DNA of 64,000 nt from Mycetocola spongiae (GTDB lineage: Bacteria > Actinomycetota > Actinomycetes > Actinomycetales > Microbacteriaceae). Below the pieces are notes generated by a model. That model saw nothing but the letters and a program-made list of their open reading frames with translations. It was not told where the DNA came from and ran no database searches. Shown here one piece after another: positions 26,302 to 34,575 of this stretch (its first letter is position 1; each line of letters begins with the position of its first letter). Made by a program: the position numbers and the translations under genes. The stretch lies in assembly GCF_020424085.1 (NCBI RefSeq), contig NZ_CP080203.1, positions 3,100,001 to 3,164,000 on the forward strand. Direction: 5' to 3'.

Positions 26302-27045
26302 GTGACCGAAATCACCCGCGCCGACGGCCGGACCAACGACCAGCTGCGCACCATCACGATCGAGCCCGGCTGGAGCACCCAGGCCGAGGGCTCCGCGCTG
26401 ATCACCTATGGCAATACCAAGGTGCTGTGCACGGCGTCGTTCACCAACGGGGTGCCGCGCTGGCTCACCGGCAAGGGCAAGGGCTGGGTCACCGCCGAAT
26501 ACGCGATGCTTCCGCGCGCCACCAATTCCCGCAATGACCGCGAGGCCGTGAAGGGCAAGGTGGGGGGCCGCACCCACGAGATCTCCCGGCTGATCGGCCG
26601 GAGCCTGCGCGCCGTGATCGATACCAAGGCCCTCGGCGAAAATACCATCGTGATCGACTGCGATGTGCTGCAGGCCGATGGTGGCACCCGCACCGCCGCG
26701 ATCACGGGCGCCTATGTGGCGCTGGCCCAGTCCATCGAGTGGGCGCGCGGCAAGAAGTTCATCGGGCAGAAGGCCCAGCCGCTGACCGATTCGGTGGCCG
26801 CGGTATCCGTGGGGATCATCGACGGCGTGCCGATGCTGGACCTCGCCTATGTCGAGGATGTGCGCGCCGAGACCGATATGAACGTGGTACTCACCGGCGG
26901 TGGCAAGTTTGTGGAGGTTCAGGGAACCGCCGAGGGTGCGCCGTTTGACCGCGCCGAGCTCGACGCGCTGCTGGATCTTGCCGTGGGCGCCTCGGGCGAC
27001 CTGGCCCGCAAGCAGGGTGAGGCGCTGGCGGGACTGCTCAAATGA
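26302..27045 (+). CDS. rph: Ribonuclease PH
   Basis: This 247-residue 3'-5' phosphorolytic exoribonuclease trims tRNA 3' ends. It has the complete RNase PH landmarks: [47 protein letters not shown] and [23 protein letters not shown] lies upstream of the GTG. Its TGA overlaps the ATG of rdgB (ATGA). Confidence 0.97.
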   Translation: MTEITRADGRTNDQLRTITIEPGWSTQAEGSALITYGNTKVLCTASFTNGVPRWLTGKGKGWVTAEYAMLPRATNSRNDREAVKGKVGGRTHEISRLIGRSLRAVIDTKALGENTIVIDCDVLQADGGTRTAAITGAYVALAQSIEWARGKKFIGQKAQPLTDSVAAVSVGIIDGVPMLDLAYVEDVRAETDMNVVLTGGGKFVEVQGTAEGAPFDRAELDALLDLAVGASGDLARKQGEALAGLLK

Positions 27046-27653
27046 GCCTAGAGATTGTCCTCGCCACCCATAACGCCCATAAGGTAGCCGAGTTTCAGAA
27101 GATTCTGGGCGCCGCGCTTCCCGGCCTGAGCATCGTGGCCTATGACGGGCCCGAGCCCGTGGAGGACGGCGTGAGCTTCGCCGAGAACGCCCTGATTAAG
27201 GCGCGCGCCGCGGCGGAGCACACCGGCAAGATTGCGCTCGCCGATGACAGCGGAATCTGCGTGGATCTGCTGGGCGGTTCCCCCGGTATCTTCTCGGCGC
27301 GCTGGGCCGGCGCGGGCGCCGGCGATACCGCCAATCTGGAGCTGCTACTGGCCCAGCTCAGCGATATTGCGCCCGAGCATCGAGCCGCGCAGTTCAACTG
27401 CCATATCGCCATCGTGAACCCCGGCATTGGGGGAGGCGAACCGAGCGAGGAGGTGGCCTCCGGAATCTGGCCCGGCACGCTGGCCGCGGCCCGCAGCGGG
27501 GAAAATGGCTTCGGCTATGACCCCATCTTCCTGCCCTCCGAATACGAGGTTTCGGCGGCCGAGCTCACCCCCGAGCAGAAGAATTCTTCGAGCCACCGGG
27601 CGCGCGCCTTCGAGCGGGTCATCCCGGTATTGCAGCGCCTCATCGAGGGCTAA
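27042..27653 (+). CDS. rdgB: dITP/XTP pyrophosphatase (RdgB/HAM1)
   Basis: This 203-residue enzyme removes non-canonical purine nucleotides (dITP, XTP) from the pool. Family motifs are [33 protein letters not shown] and SSHRARAFE. It is translationally coupled to rph by a 4-base overlap, the usual order in actinobacteria. A terminator lies at 27701-27727. Confidence 0.95.
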   Translation: MSLEIVLATHNAHKVAEFQKILGAALPGLSIVAYDGPEPVEDGVSFAENALIKARAAAEHTGKIALADDSGICVDLLGGSPGIFSARWAGAGAGDTANLELLLAQLSDIAPEHRAAQFNCHIAIVNPGIGGGEPSEEVASGIWPGTLAAARSGENGFGYDPIFLPSEYEVSAAELTPEQKNSSSHRARAFERVIPVLQRLIEG

Positions 27654-27673
27654 AAAACGCAGATCAGATCGGT

Positions 27674-27692
27674 AATGATAATTGCTATCATT
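27674..27692. promoter_or_regulatory. Zur/Fur-type operator candidate upstream of the CDF exporter
   Basis: A perfect 7-bp inverted repeat, AATGATA and TATCATT, flanks ATTGC. The central 15-mer TGATAATTGCTATCA fits the 7-1-7 layout of Zur/Fur boxes, and 15 of 19 bases match the classic Fur box. It centres about 50-60 bases upstream of the -10 box (27734-27739), a position expected for activation rather than simple blocking. Confidence 0.55.
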
Positions 27693-27700
27693 CCTATCTA

Positions 27701-27727
27701 GCCGCGGGGCTGGCCCCCGCGGCTTTT
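27701..27727 (+). terminator. Terminator of the murI-rph-rdgB unit
   Basis: GCCGCGGGG pairs with CCCCGCGGC and is followed by TTTTGC. It lies between the candidate Zur box and the CDF gene promoter. Confidence 0.8.
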
Positions 27728-27745
27728 GCTTTATACGGTGGGGGT

Positions 27746-28654
27746 ATGGCTCATGATCACGCACCCGTAAACACGTCCAAAAAACGCCTCCTCGTAGTGA
27801 TCTGCATCGTTGCCACGGTGCTGATTGCGGAGGTGATTGGTGGCATCCTGACCGGATCGCTTGCGCTGCTTGCCGATGCCGGACATATGCTCAGCGACCT
27901 GACCGGGCTATTCATTGCGCTGTTCGCGATGACCATCGCCGCCAAGCCGGCCTCGGATCGCGCAACCTATGGCTATCGGCGCACCGAGGTTTTTGGGGCG
28001 CTGGCCAACGGCCTGATCCTGTGTGCGGTGGCCGTGGGCATCGCGATCGAGGCGTTTGGTCGGCTGATGGGCCCGGGCGATACCGAGGTGATTGCGCTGC
28101 CGATGCTGCTGGTGGCCATCGTGGGGCTTATTGCCAACCTCGTCTCGATGCTGATTCTGCGTGCCGGGGCCAAGGACTCGATCAACATGCGCGGGGCCTA
28201 TCTGGAGGTCTTTGGGGACATGCTCGGTTCGGTCGCCGTGATTGTGGCAGCGATCGTGATCATGCTCACCGGCTGGGTCCAGGCCGATGCCGTGGTCTCC
28301 CTCCTGATTGCCGTGTTTATCCTGCCGCGCGCGTTCCTGCTGCTGCGCGATGTCTGGCGGGTGCTGAACGAGTCCACGCCCGTGGGGACCGATCTGAGCG
28401 CCGTGCGCAGTCATATGATGAACTCCGAGGGCGTGAGCGATGTGCACGACCTGCACCTGTGGGCGATCACCACGGGCGAGCACGTCTTCACCGCGCACGT
28501 GGTGGTCACGGATGAGGTCTTCGCGGCCGAGCGGGTGGGCGCCACCCTGGATCGCCTCACGGAGTGCCTGCACGATCATTTTGATGTGGAGCACGTCACG
28601 CTGCAATTGGAGCCCGCGACCCATGCCGCGCATGAGGCCCATACCCACGACTAA
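27746..28654 (+). CDS. Cation diffusion facilitator (zinc/divalent metal exporter, ZitB/CzcD-like)
   Basis: This 302-residue protein has six hydrophobic segments. The metal-site motif ADAGHMLSDLTGL lies in TM2, and TM5 carries a matching Asp/His-type face. A cytosolic C-terminal domain (about 215-300) has VSDVHDLHLWAITTGEHVFTAHVV, typical of CDF proteins. Its ends are His-rich (AHDHA at the start; HAAHEAHTHD at the end). It probably exports Zn(II) or a similar ion in exchange for protons. TACGGT lies six bases before the ATG, so the mRNA is likely leaderless. A Zur-like box lies upstream. A terminator follows. Confidence 0.93.
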   Translation: MAHDHAPVNTSKKRLLVVICIVATVLIAEVIGGILTGSLALLADAGHMLSDLTGLFIALFAMTIAAKPASDRATYGYRRTEVFGALANGLILCAVAVGIAIEAFGRLMGPGDTEVIALPMLLVAIVGLIANLVSMLILRAGAKDSINMRGAYLEVFGDMLGSVAVIVAAIVIMLTGWVQADAVVSLLIAVFILPRAFLLLRDVWRVLNESTPVGTDLSAVRSHMMNSEGVSDVHDLHLWAITTGEHVFTAHVVVTDEVFAAERVGATLDRLTECLHDHFDVEHVTLQLEPATHAAHEAHTHD

Positions 28655-28667
28655 CCGCGGACGGACG

Positions 28668-28708
28668 CAAAAACGCCGCCTTCCCCGGGGGAAGGCGGCG
28701 TTTTTTTG
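28668..28708. terminator. Bidirectional terminator between the CDF and DedA genes
   Basis: AAAAACGCCGCCTTCCCC pairs with GGGGAAGGCGGCGTTTTT. A and T tracts flank both sides, between two convergent genes. Confidence 0.9.
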
Positions 28709-28711
28709 GGG

Positions 28712-29548
28712 CTAATCGCGCGGTGCGTCGGGATCGCGCCGGCGGGTGCTCTCGGCACCAAAATCGATATTGATGTCCGCCTCGGGCTCGGCCACGGGGG
28801 CTGCCTCGGTGCCGGAGAGTACCGCGGAGGCGGCTTCCTCGGCCTCGGCGGGCGTGAGTGCAGCCTCGGCGCGAGCCTCGGCCGCGGCGGCGTTGAGCTT
28901 TTTGGTCTTACGCATCGCCAGGAAATAGTGCACGGCGGCGGGGCCCACGGAGATGGCCACGGCGCACAGCAGGATGATGTCGATATAGGAGCTTACAAAA
29001 TTGGCTACCGGGGGGATATATCCGATCAGATAGCCAAAATACGTCAGCCCCGCGCCCCAGATCATCGCGCCGATAAAGTTATAAAGCGAATAGCGACGGT
29101 AGTTCATATGGGCAACACCCGCGGCCACGGGGGCAAAGGTGCGCACCACGGGAACAAAGCGTGCGATCACAATCGCGAAGGGGCCCCATTTTTCGAAGAA
29201 CTTATTGGTACGCTTCACGTTTTCCACGCTGAAGAGCCCGGATTCCTTGCGCTCAAAGACCTTCGGGCCGAGGCGATGGCCGATCAGATAGCCCACCTCG
29301 CCTCCGATAAACGCGGCCACACCGATCAGCAGGCACACGGCCCAGATGGGCATGCCCAGTCCGGAGGGGTTGGACTCGGGGTTGCTCATGAGGCCGGTGA
29401 TCACCAGAAGGGTATCGCCGGGAAGCATGAAGCCCACGAGGAGGCCGGTTTCGGCAAAGACGATGGCGCACACCACAAGAACGGCGAAGGGTCCCGCCGA
29501 TTCCAGAATATGCGTCGAGTCCAGCCAGGGAATAAGTCCGGTATGCAC
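28712..29548 (-). CDS. DedA family membrane protein
   Basis: This 278-residue DedA/SNARE-associated protein has five or six hydrophobic segments and the conserved loops ETGLLVGFMLPGDTLL, GHRLGPKVF and FARFVPVVRTFAPVAAG (here ARFVPVVRTFAP). Characterised DedA proteins support membrane potential and polyprenyl-phosphate or phospholipid recycling. The C-terminal 65 residues are an acidic, Ala/Glu-rich tail. The GTG at 29548 is chosen for the GGAGA ahead of it; the frame is open 15 codons further upstream. Confidence 0.9.
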   Translation of the reverse strand: MHTGLIPWLDSTHILESAGPFAVLVVCAIVFAETGLLVGFMLPGDTLLVITGLMSNPESNPSGLGMPIWAVCLLIGVAAFIGGEVGYLIGHRLGPKVFERKESGLFSVENVKRTNKFFEKWGPFAIVIARFVPVVRTFAPVAAGVAHMNYRRYSLYNFIGAMIWGAGLTYFGYLIGYIPPVANFVSSYIDIILLCAVAISVGPAAVHYFLAMRKTKKLNAAAAEARAEAALTPAEAEEAASAVLSGTEAAPVAEPEADINIDFGAESTRRRDPDAPRD

Positions 29549-29952
29549 GGAAAGGTCTCCAGGGGTTGGCGGCCCACGCAGTTGCGTTACCACGAGGAAA
29601 GTACGGGTGTCAGTCTATCCGGTTGAGCACCCCCGGCGTCGGGGAAAATAGTCAATGTCATCCGTGCGGATGACGCACGTTCGTGAATTCTCGGCCGCGG
29701 GGCCCGGAATTCCGGGGCACATTCGTCGTGACGTCGCCCTCACCCGGCCGCACTATTAATCTTGCCCGGGCACCCGCTTGCCCTCCCCGGGGAGCGGTTC
29801 CCCGGCGACACCCATCTCGTATGGCCGCGCGGATATGTTCCCGCGAGCGATGCCTGCGATGGGTGATTTGCGAGTCGGGTGGGCCTCATGAGCCTGTTTT
29901 TAAAATTACGCACCACTGCGTAGTGCCTAAATAGTGTGCGGGCAGGTGGTGA
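29549..29952. other. Intergenic region with inverted repeats, no intact gene
   Basis: The first part is the upstream region of dedA. A perfect inverted repeat GTCATCC-GTGC-GGATGAC lies at 29657-29674 and looks like an operator or small hairpin. Two GAATTC sites flank a 16-base GC-rich segment just after it. A TATTAATCT -10-like box lies near 29754. ATGAGCCTGTTTTTAAAATTA at 29888 reads as the hydrophobic start of a protein but stops after 11 codons; it may be the eroded N-terminus of the permease remnant downstream. Confidence 0.4.
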
Positions 29953-30747
29953 TATGTCCGCTCGGGAGCCTCTTTACGGTCCACCATGCGCGTCGCCGGT
30001 TGCCACGGCAGGCGGCGCTGGGACCCGCGCCGGCTGGTGGATGAGGAAAGGCGTTCAGCTGCGCTGGTCATCTAAGACCCTGATACCGCGAGTGCCCCGC
30101 AAATCGAGACGGCCCGGCGTCTGGGAGATAACGGGCGGCGAGGGATGCTCTCGCTCGCCTACGGACAGCAAGCCTTCACCCTCATCGCTACCCTCATCAT
30201 TGCGGGAAGTGCTGCTCGTTTATCCGTTATCGCGATAGAAACCGATAGTGTCCGGCTTCACCTGGCCGGAGTCTCTCCGGTGCAGATCAAGAGGGCGATA
30301 TCGATTCAGGCAGCGTGATTAGGTTCCGAGGGAACCTTAACAGGTGCGGGGGTTGGCCTCCTCAGCACGCAGCCTCGGCTCGACGCGACCGTCGCATTCA
30401 CCGCGATTTTTGGGAACGTGACGGTGAGACGGGACGCGTTTCCGGTGGTCGTGGCCGTTGCCGTCCTGATAATCGTCACGGTCCTGGGGGCTATGCGCGC
30501 GGCGCTCGCGCCGGTAGCCGCCATTGCCGGCTTTATCGTATTTGTCCTCGGTTGTGTGTGGGCCGCCATCGTTCCCGCGTCAGGGTCGCTATCCCGGGAT
30601 CTCGCACGAGCCGGACTGCGAGGACGGGACGGCCGAATTCAGGCCACGGCCACGCCGCTCATTTTTGCCCTAACGATATCTTCGGCAGCGATGGTCACGT
30701 TTTTTACCGGCGTTGCAGTGATGGGAGGCGCCGCGGAGGAGATATGA
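29953..30747 (+). pseudogene. Decayed FtsX-like ABC permease, interrupted by in-frame stops
   Basis: One reading frame (codon starts at 29953, 29986, 30145 and 30418) carries protein-like sequence across two stop codons: TAA at 30073 and TGA at 30316. Between the stops it reads DPDTASAPQIETARRLGDNG, then a hydrophobic segment and SVRLHLAGVSPVQIKRAISI. The last resembles the cytosolic loop of FtsX/MacB-type permeases (RALGATPRQI). After the TGA the same frame continues GTLTGAGVGLL and two or three further membrane segments to the stop at 30747. A residual ORF from GTG 30418 encodes 109 residues. Base composition is lower in GC than the surroundings. The next gene overlaps by ATGA. A functional short protein from 30418 is possible but less likely. 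Confidence 0.65.
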
Positions 30748-31055
30748 AGACCGGAGTGCTACTCGTACTGATTACGCCGAAAATCCTGGCCTGCTCGCTC
30801 GTGCTGATTTTGGGGCACGTGACTGCCGCTGCGTTTTCCCTCGATGTGGATGGGCGATCGACCGTGGCGGATGGCACGCTTCTCATCGCTTCCGGTCTAG
30901 CGTGGTTCCTCGTGGCCTTGATCGCGATTCTCCCGAGAGCTCGAGTAGCCATCGCTTTGTGTCACGTTGGTCATCGGCGCAAAGCCTGTTCGCTCGCGCT
31001 GATTGCATCTAACGAGAGCGGGGGAGCCCCTGCGGCCGACCGGGTCAGTTGTTAA
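30744..31055 (+). CDS. Small membrane protein coupled to the permease remnant
   Basis: A 103-residue ORF starts at an ATG overlapping the preceding stop (ATGA), with GGAGGAG upstream. Two hydrophobic segments (about residues 4-30 and 45-65) are followed by a basic, Cys-containing tail. I do not recognise a family. The coupling suggests it was part of the transporter operon now decayed upstream. Its 3' end overlaps the convergent TetR gene by 11 bases. Confidence 0.5.
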   Translation: MKTGVLLVLITPKILACSLVLILGHVTAAAFSLDVDGRSTVADGTLLIASGLAWFLVALIAILPRARVAIALCHVGHRRKACSLALIASNESGGAPAADRVSC

Positions 31056-31647
31056 GCGGCCGAGTGGTTCGGAGTGTGGCGAGTGCCGCCGCCGCGGTAT
31101 CGCGGGCGAGCCGATCGTCCAGCGCGGCGCCCGGGGTCAGGAGGGCGCGGGCGAGGAGGGGGCCGCGGAGCTGATCGCAGACGGTGTTGAGGTCAACGCT
31201 CCCCGGGGCAATCTCGCCCCGCTCGATAGCCGAGGCAAGGGCGACGGAGATCCGCTCCCGGCGCGGATCCAGGAGGTTTGTGGCCAGTAGCTCGCTCAGC
31301 GCGGGATTCTCGGACGTGGCGGCCAGGAGGCCGGGAAGGTTCTTGCGCAGTAGCGGCGAGGAATACATGGCCACGTCCTCCCGCTGGATCATCAGTAAAT
31401 CGTCCCCAAGCGAACCCGTGTCCGCGGTCGTCCCCGCCTCGAACCGCCGCGCGATGACCTCAAGCGCGAGGTGCGCGATGCTGGGGAAGCGGCGATAAAA
31501 CGTGGGCCTTGTGGTGCCCACCTCGGTGGCTATCGCATCGATCGTGAGCGCGGAATAACCGTCTGTCACCATGACCCGCTCGGCCGCCTGGAGGAGTGCC
31601 TCGGTGATGCCCTGCGTATAGGGACGACCGGTTTTATTACTGGGCAT
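31045..31647 (-). CDS. TetR/AcrR family transcriptional regulator
   Basis: This 200-residue protein has a TetR N-terminal helix-turn-helix: LLQAAERVMVTDGYSALTID, then IATEVGTTRPTFYRRFPSIAHL. A C-terminal ligand domain with SPLLRKNLPGLLAATSENP resembles the TetR_C_11-type regulators. TAAGGT six bases before the ATG indicates a leaderless start. The nearby TAAC-N9-GTTA sequence overlapping this promoter may be an autoregulatory site. It likely controlled the neighbouring transporter genes, by position. Confidence 0.9.
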   Translation of the reverse strand: MPSNKTGRPYTQGITEALLQAAERVMVTDGYSALTIDAIATEVGTTRPTFYRRFPSIAHLALEVIARRFEAGTTADTGSLGDDLLMIQREDVAMYSSPLLRKNLPGLLAATSENPALSELLATNLLDPRRERISVALASAIERGEIAPGSVDLNTVCDQLRGPLLARALLTPGAALDDRLARDTAAAALATLRTTRPLNN

Positions 31648-31795
31648 GGCGTAACCTTACCAACGTTATTCTTCCGCGTTCGGTTCCCCCACGCCCCGGC
31701 ATTAAATCACCCGCCTCCTTCCCCGCAGGAGCCCGCGAACGTTGGGAAGGGAATGCCCCGCGCGTCCCCTCCCGACGGCAAAAATGAATATTCCG

Positions 31796-31877
31796 CGATC
31801 GGTCCGTGGGAGGGAGGAACCGATCGATCCCTCCCGCGCGTGAACGACGCTCGCGGAAAAAGAGGTATTTTTCCCGC
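31796..31877 (+). promoter_or_regulatory. Leader with mutually exclusive hairpins before a small ORF
   Basis: CGATCGGT (31796-31803) pairs perfectly with ACCGATCG (31819-31826). GGGAGGGA (31808-31815) pairs perfectly with TCCCTCCC (31828-31835). The two stems interlock and cannot both form simply. A third hairpin, GCGGAAAAA with TTTTTCCCGC (31853-31877), is followed by a possible ribosome site and the ATG at 31897. A pseudoknot is an alternative reading. Confidence 0.4.
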
Positions 31878-31896
31878 AATAAGTGCCGGGGCGGAA

Positions 31897-32166
31897 ATGA
31901 CGGGTGCAATAAACAAATCATGGGACGGCCTCGCAACCGGCGGCTTCGCGTTGATGGTGGTGTTGGTGTTGGTGGTGGCCACACCGGAGGCCGGGGGATC
32001 GCGGGCAACGACCCTGCGATCGATGGCTGTGCGGCAGACCCCGTTGATACCTGTGCTACCGGCGGGACTCGACCGACGCCTCCCGATCGAAACCCCTTGG
32101 GATTCGAGCTTTATCGGCCAGCAATACGAGGTGACGTTGAGCGTCGAGTATCCGCCCCGCGGTTGA
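31897..32166 (+). CDS. Small hypothetical protein with one membrane segment
   Basis: An 89-residue frame from an ATG after GGGGCGGAA. A hydrophobic segment (about residues 16-29, FALMVVLVLVVA) is preceded by a short charged N-terminus and followed by a soluble tail ending QYEVTLSVEYPPRG. It could be a secreted or anchored peptide. The frame stays open far upstream, so coding is not certain. No family recognised. Confidence 0.35.
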   Translation: MTGAINKSWDGLATGGFALMVVLVLVVATPEAGGSRATTLRSMAVRQTPLIPVLPAGLDRRLPIETPWDSSFIGQQYEVTLSVEYPPRG

Positions 32167-32177
32167 CACATAAAGAA

Positions 32178-32205
32178 GGGGCGGCACGAAATATCGTGCC
32201 GCCCC
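32178..32205 (-). terminator. Terminator of the tRNA-Leu gene
   Basis: A perfect 12-bp stem (32178-32189 with 32194-32205) has a 4-base loop. On the minus strand it is followed by TTCTTTA. Confidence 0.8.
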
Positions 32206-32210
32206 GTAGG

Positions 32211-32292
32211 TGCGCAAGAAGGGACTTGAACCCTCACGCCCGAAGGCACAGGAACCTAAATCCTGCGTGTCTGCCAATTTCACCACTCGCGC
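32211..32292 (-). tRNA. tRNA-Leu (TAG)
   Basis: An 82-base tRNA with a long variable arm. The acceptor GCGCGAG pairs with CTTGCGC, and the anticodon loop TTTAGGT gives TAG. CCA is not encoded. A terminator hairpin follows on the same strand. Confidence 0.93.
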
Positions 32293-32395
32293 GGGTGTTT
32301 GGTAACGGAAATCATCCTATCCGAAATTTACCGCCAACCTCCGATCCGGGGATTCCCCGCGCGGGTGCGCGGGCTCAGGATAGGATGGTGCAGAC

Positions 32396-33505
32396 ATGTT
32401 AGAGCTTGACCTGAGCGACCAGATCGCCGCACTCCGGACCACCTTTGCCACCATTCGCGAGGTGATCGATGTGGACCGCCTGCGCTCCGAGATCGCCGAG
32501 CTCAGCGAGCAGGCCGGGGCCCCCAACCTCTGGGACGATCCCGAGGCAGCCCAAAAGGTCACCAGCGCGCTCAGCCATAAGCAGGCCGATCTCGCCCGGG
32601 TCACCAAGATCGCCTCCGGCCTGGACGACCTGGAGGTGCTGATCGAGCTCGCCAATGCCGAGGGCGATGAGGAATCCGCCGCCGAGGCCCAGGCCGAGCT
32701 GCTGGCCCTGCAAAAAAGCATCGGCGATCTGGAGGTGCAGACGCTGCTGAACGGCGAATACGATCCGCGCTCCGCCGTGATCACCATCCGCGCGGGAGCC
32801 GGTGGCGTGGACGCCGCCGATTTTGCCGAGATGCTGATGCGCATGTATCTGCGCTGGGCCGAACAGCACGGCCGCCCCGCGCGCGTGCTGGACACCAGCT
32901 ATGCGGAGGAGGCGGGCATTAAATCCGCCACCATCGAGATCGACTCGCCCTATGCCTTTGGCACGCTCAGCGTGGAGGCCGGCACCCACCGCCTCGTGCG
33001 GATGAGCCCCTTTAACTCCGCGGGTAAGCGCCAGACCAGCTTCGCCGCGGTCGAGGTGGTGCCGCTCATGGACGTGACCGAGAGCATCGACATCCCCGAT
33101 AACGATATTCGCGTGGATGTATTCCGCTCCTCGGGCCCCGGCGGCCAGTCGGTGAATACCACCGATTCCGCGGTGCGCATCACCCACCTGCCCACGGGCA
33201 TCGTGGTGAGCTGTCAGAACGAAAAAAGCCAGATCCAGAACCGCGCCGCCGCGATGCGCGTGCTCCAGTCCCGCCTGCTGCTTGTGCAGCGCGAGCAGGA
33301 AAACGCCAAGAAGAAGGAACTCGCAGGCAATATCACGGCCAGCTGGGGCGATCAGATGCGCTCCTATGTGCTCGCGCCGTATCAGATGGTAAAAGACCTG
33401 CGCACCGACTACGAGGTAAATAACCCGTCCAATGTATTTGATGGGGACCTCGACGGCTTTATCACCGCGGGAATCCGCTGGCGCAAGAGCGCCGAACGCG
33501 CATAG
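32396..33505 (+). CDS. prfB: Peptide chain release factor 2
   Basis: This 369-residue factor terminates translation at UGA and UAA. It has GGQ at residues 249-251 ([10 protein letters not shown]) and the SPF codon-recognition tripeptide ([12 protein letters not shown]). The gene is one continuous frame; the programmed +1 frameshift seen in many bacteria is absent, as is common in actinobacteria. A TAGGAT box lies nine bases before the ATG. ftsE, ftsX and smpB follow in the typical actinobacterial order. Confidence 0.96.
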   Translation: MLELDLSDQIAALRTTFATIREVIDVDRLRSEIAELSEQAGAPNLWDDPEAAQKVTSALSHKQADLARVTKIASGLDDLEVLIELANAEGDEESAAEAQAELLALQKSIGDLEVQTLLNGEYDPRSAVITIRAGAGGVDAADFAEMLMRMYLRWAEQHGRPARVLDTSYAEEAGIKSATIEIDSPYAFGTLSVEAGTHRLVRMSPFNSAGKRQTSFAAVEVVPLMDVTESIDIPDNDIRVDVFRSSGPGGQSVNTTDSAVRITHLPTGIVVSCQNEKSQIQNRAAAMRVLQSRLLLVQREQENAKKKELAGNITASWGDQMRSYVLAPYQMVKDLRTDYEVNNPSNVFDGDLDGFITAGIRWRKSAERA

Positions 33506-33600
33506 GCCACGTACAGCCCACGCCCAAGTTCCGCCAAACCCGGCGGACTTGGCGTGTCTAGTCGTGAATTGCGGCGGATCGTGCATAGGCTCGAAGCGTC

Positions 33601-34575
33601 ATGATTCGGTATGAGAACGTCACCAAAAAATATCCCGGGACCAAGCGTCCCGCGATCGATGGCATCGACCTCGAGGTTGATCGTGGAGAATTTGTTTTTC
33701 TCGTCGGCGCCTCGGGCTCGGGAAAATCGACCTGCCTGCAGCTGATCCTCAAGGAGGAGCGGCCCACCGAGGGCACCATTCACGTGCTCGGAAACGACCT
33801 CGGGTCGATTTCCAACCGCAAGGTCCCCTATTTCCGCCGCCAGCTTGGTGTGGTCTTCCAGGACTTCCGCCTGCTGCCGAATAAGACCGTATTCCAGAAC
33901 GTCGCGTTCTCGCTCCAGGTCATCGGCAAATCCCGCGGATTTGTGCAGGAGGCCGTCCCCGACGTCCTCAAAATGGTGGGCCTGGAAACCAAGGCCGACC
34001 GCTACCCCCACGAACTCTCCGGTGGTGAGCAGCAGCGCGTGGCCATCGCCCGCGCCGTGGTGAATAAGCCCCCGGTTCTGCTGGCCGATGAGCCCACCGG
34101 AAACCTCGACCCCGCCACCAGCGCGGGCATCATGAAGCTGCTCGAGCGCATTAACGCCGGCGGCACCACCGTGGTCATGGCCACGCATGAGGCCGGCATC
34201 GTGGATAAAATGCAGCGCCGCGTGATCGAATTGGTGGACGGCCGGATCGTGCGCGATGAGCGCTCGGGTGGCTACGGTGATACCGGAATCATCCCCGAAC
34301 TACGCCCGCAGATGGCCCGCGGCGAATCCGCGCAGGCAGCCGCCTCCGAGGTGGCCGAGGCCGCCCACGAGGCCGAGGAACTCACCCGCTCGCATCCCGT
34401 GGTGCCCGCGGAACACCGCGAATCCGACGTCGCCCAGCCCGCCACCACCTCGCTTCCCGTGGTCAACCCGACCGCCGATCTTGGCGATCACCTGGGCCTG
34501 GCCCAGAGCCTGGGCCTGCGCGGCCGCGACGGCGACGGCACCGAAGACGAGCAGAACGTAGGACCGGTTAAATGA
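33601..34575 (+). CDS. ftsE: Cell division ATP-binding protein FtsE with C-terminal extension
   Basis: This 324-residue ABC ATPase pairs with FtsX to control peptidoglycan hydrolases at the septum. Walker A is VGASGSGKST, the signature is ELSGGEQQRVAIARA, and Walker B is VLLADEPTGNLD. The canonical enzyme ends near residue 230. About 95 further residues are acidic and Ala/Glu/Pro-rich (AAASEVAEAAHEAEELT) with no clear fold. TAGGCT lies nine bases before the ATG. Its TGA overlaps the ftsX ATG. Confidence 0.95.
   Translation: MIRYENVTKKYPGTKRPAIDGIDLEVDRGEFVFLVGASGSGKSTCLQLILKEERPTEGTIHVLGNDLGSISNRKVPYFRRQLGVVFQDFRLLPNKTVFQNVAFSLQVIGKSRGFVQEAVPDVLKMVGLETKADRYPHELSGGEQQRVAIARAVVNKPPVLLADEPTGNLDPATSAGIMKLLERINAGGTTVVMATHEAGIVDKMQRRVIELVDGRIVRDERSGGYGDTGIIPELRPQMARGESAQAAASEVAEAAHEAEELTRSHPVVPAEHRESDVAQPATTSLPVVNPTADLGDHLGLAQSLGLRGRDGDGTEDEQNVGPVK

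Noticed and set aside
30315-31055. A 246-codon frame spanning the permease remnant and the small membrane gene
   Set aside because: The first 143 codons are Arg-rich out-of-frame sequence; the ATGA overlap and ribosome site at 30744 define the real start.
32290-32400. Programmed +1 frameshift in prfB
   Set aside because: The gene is one continuous frame from its ATG, with no internal UGA near codon 25.
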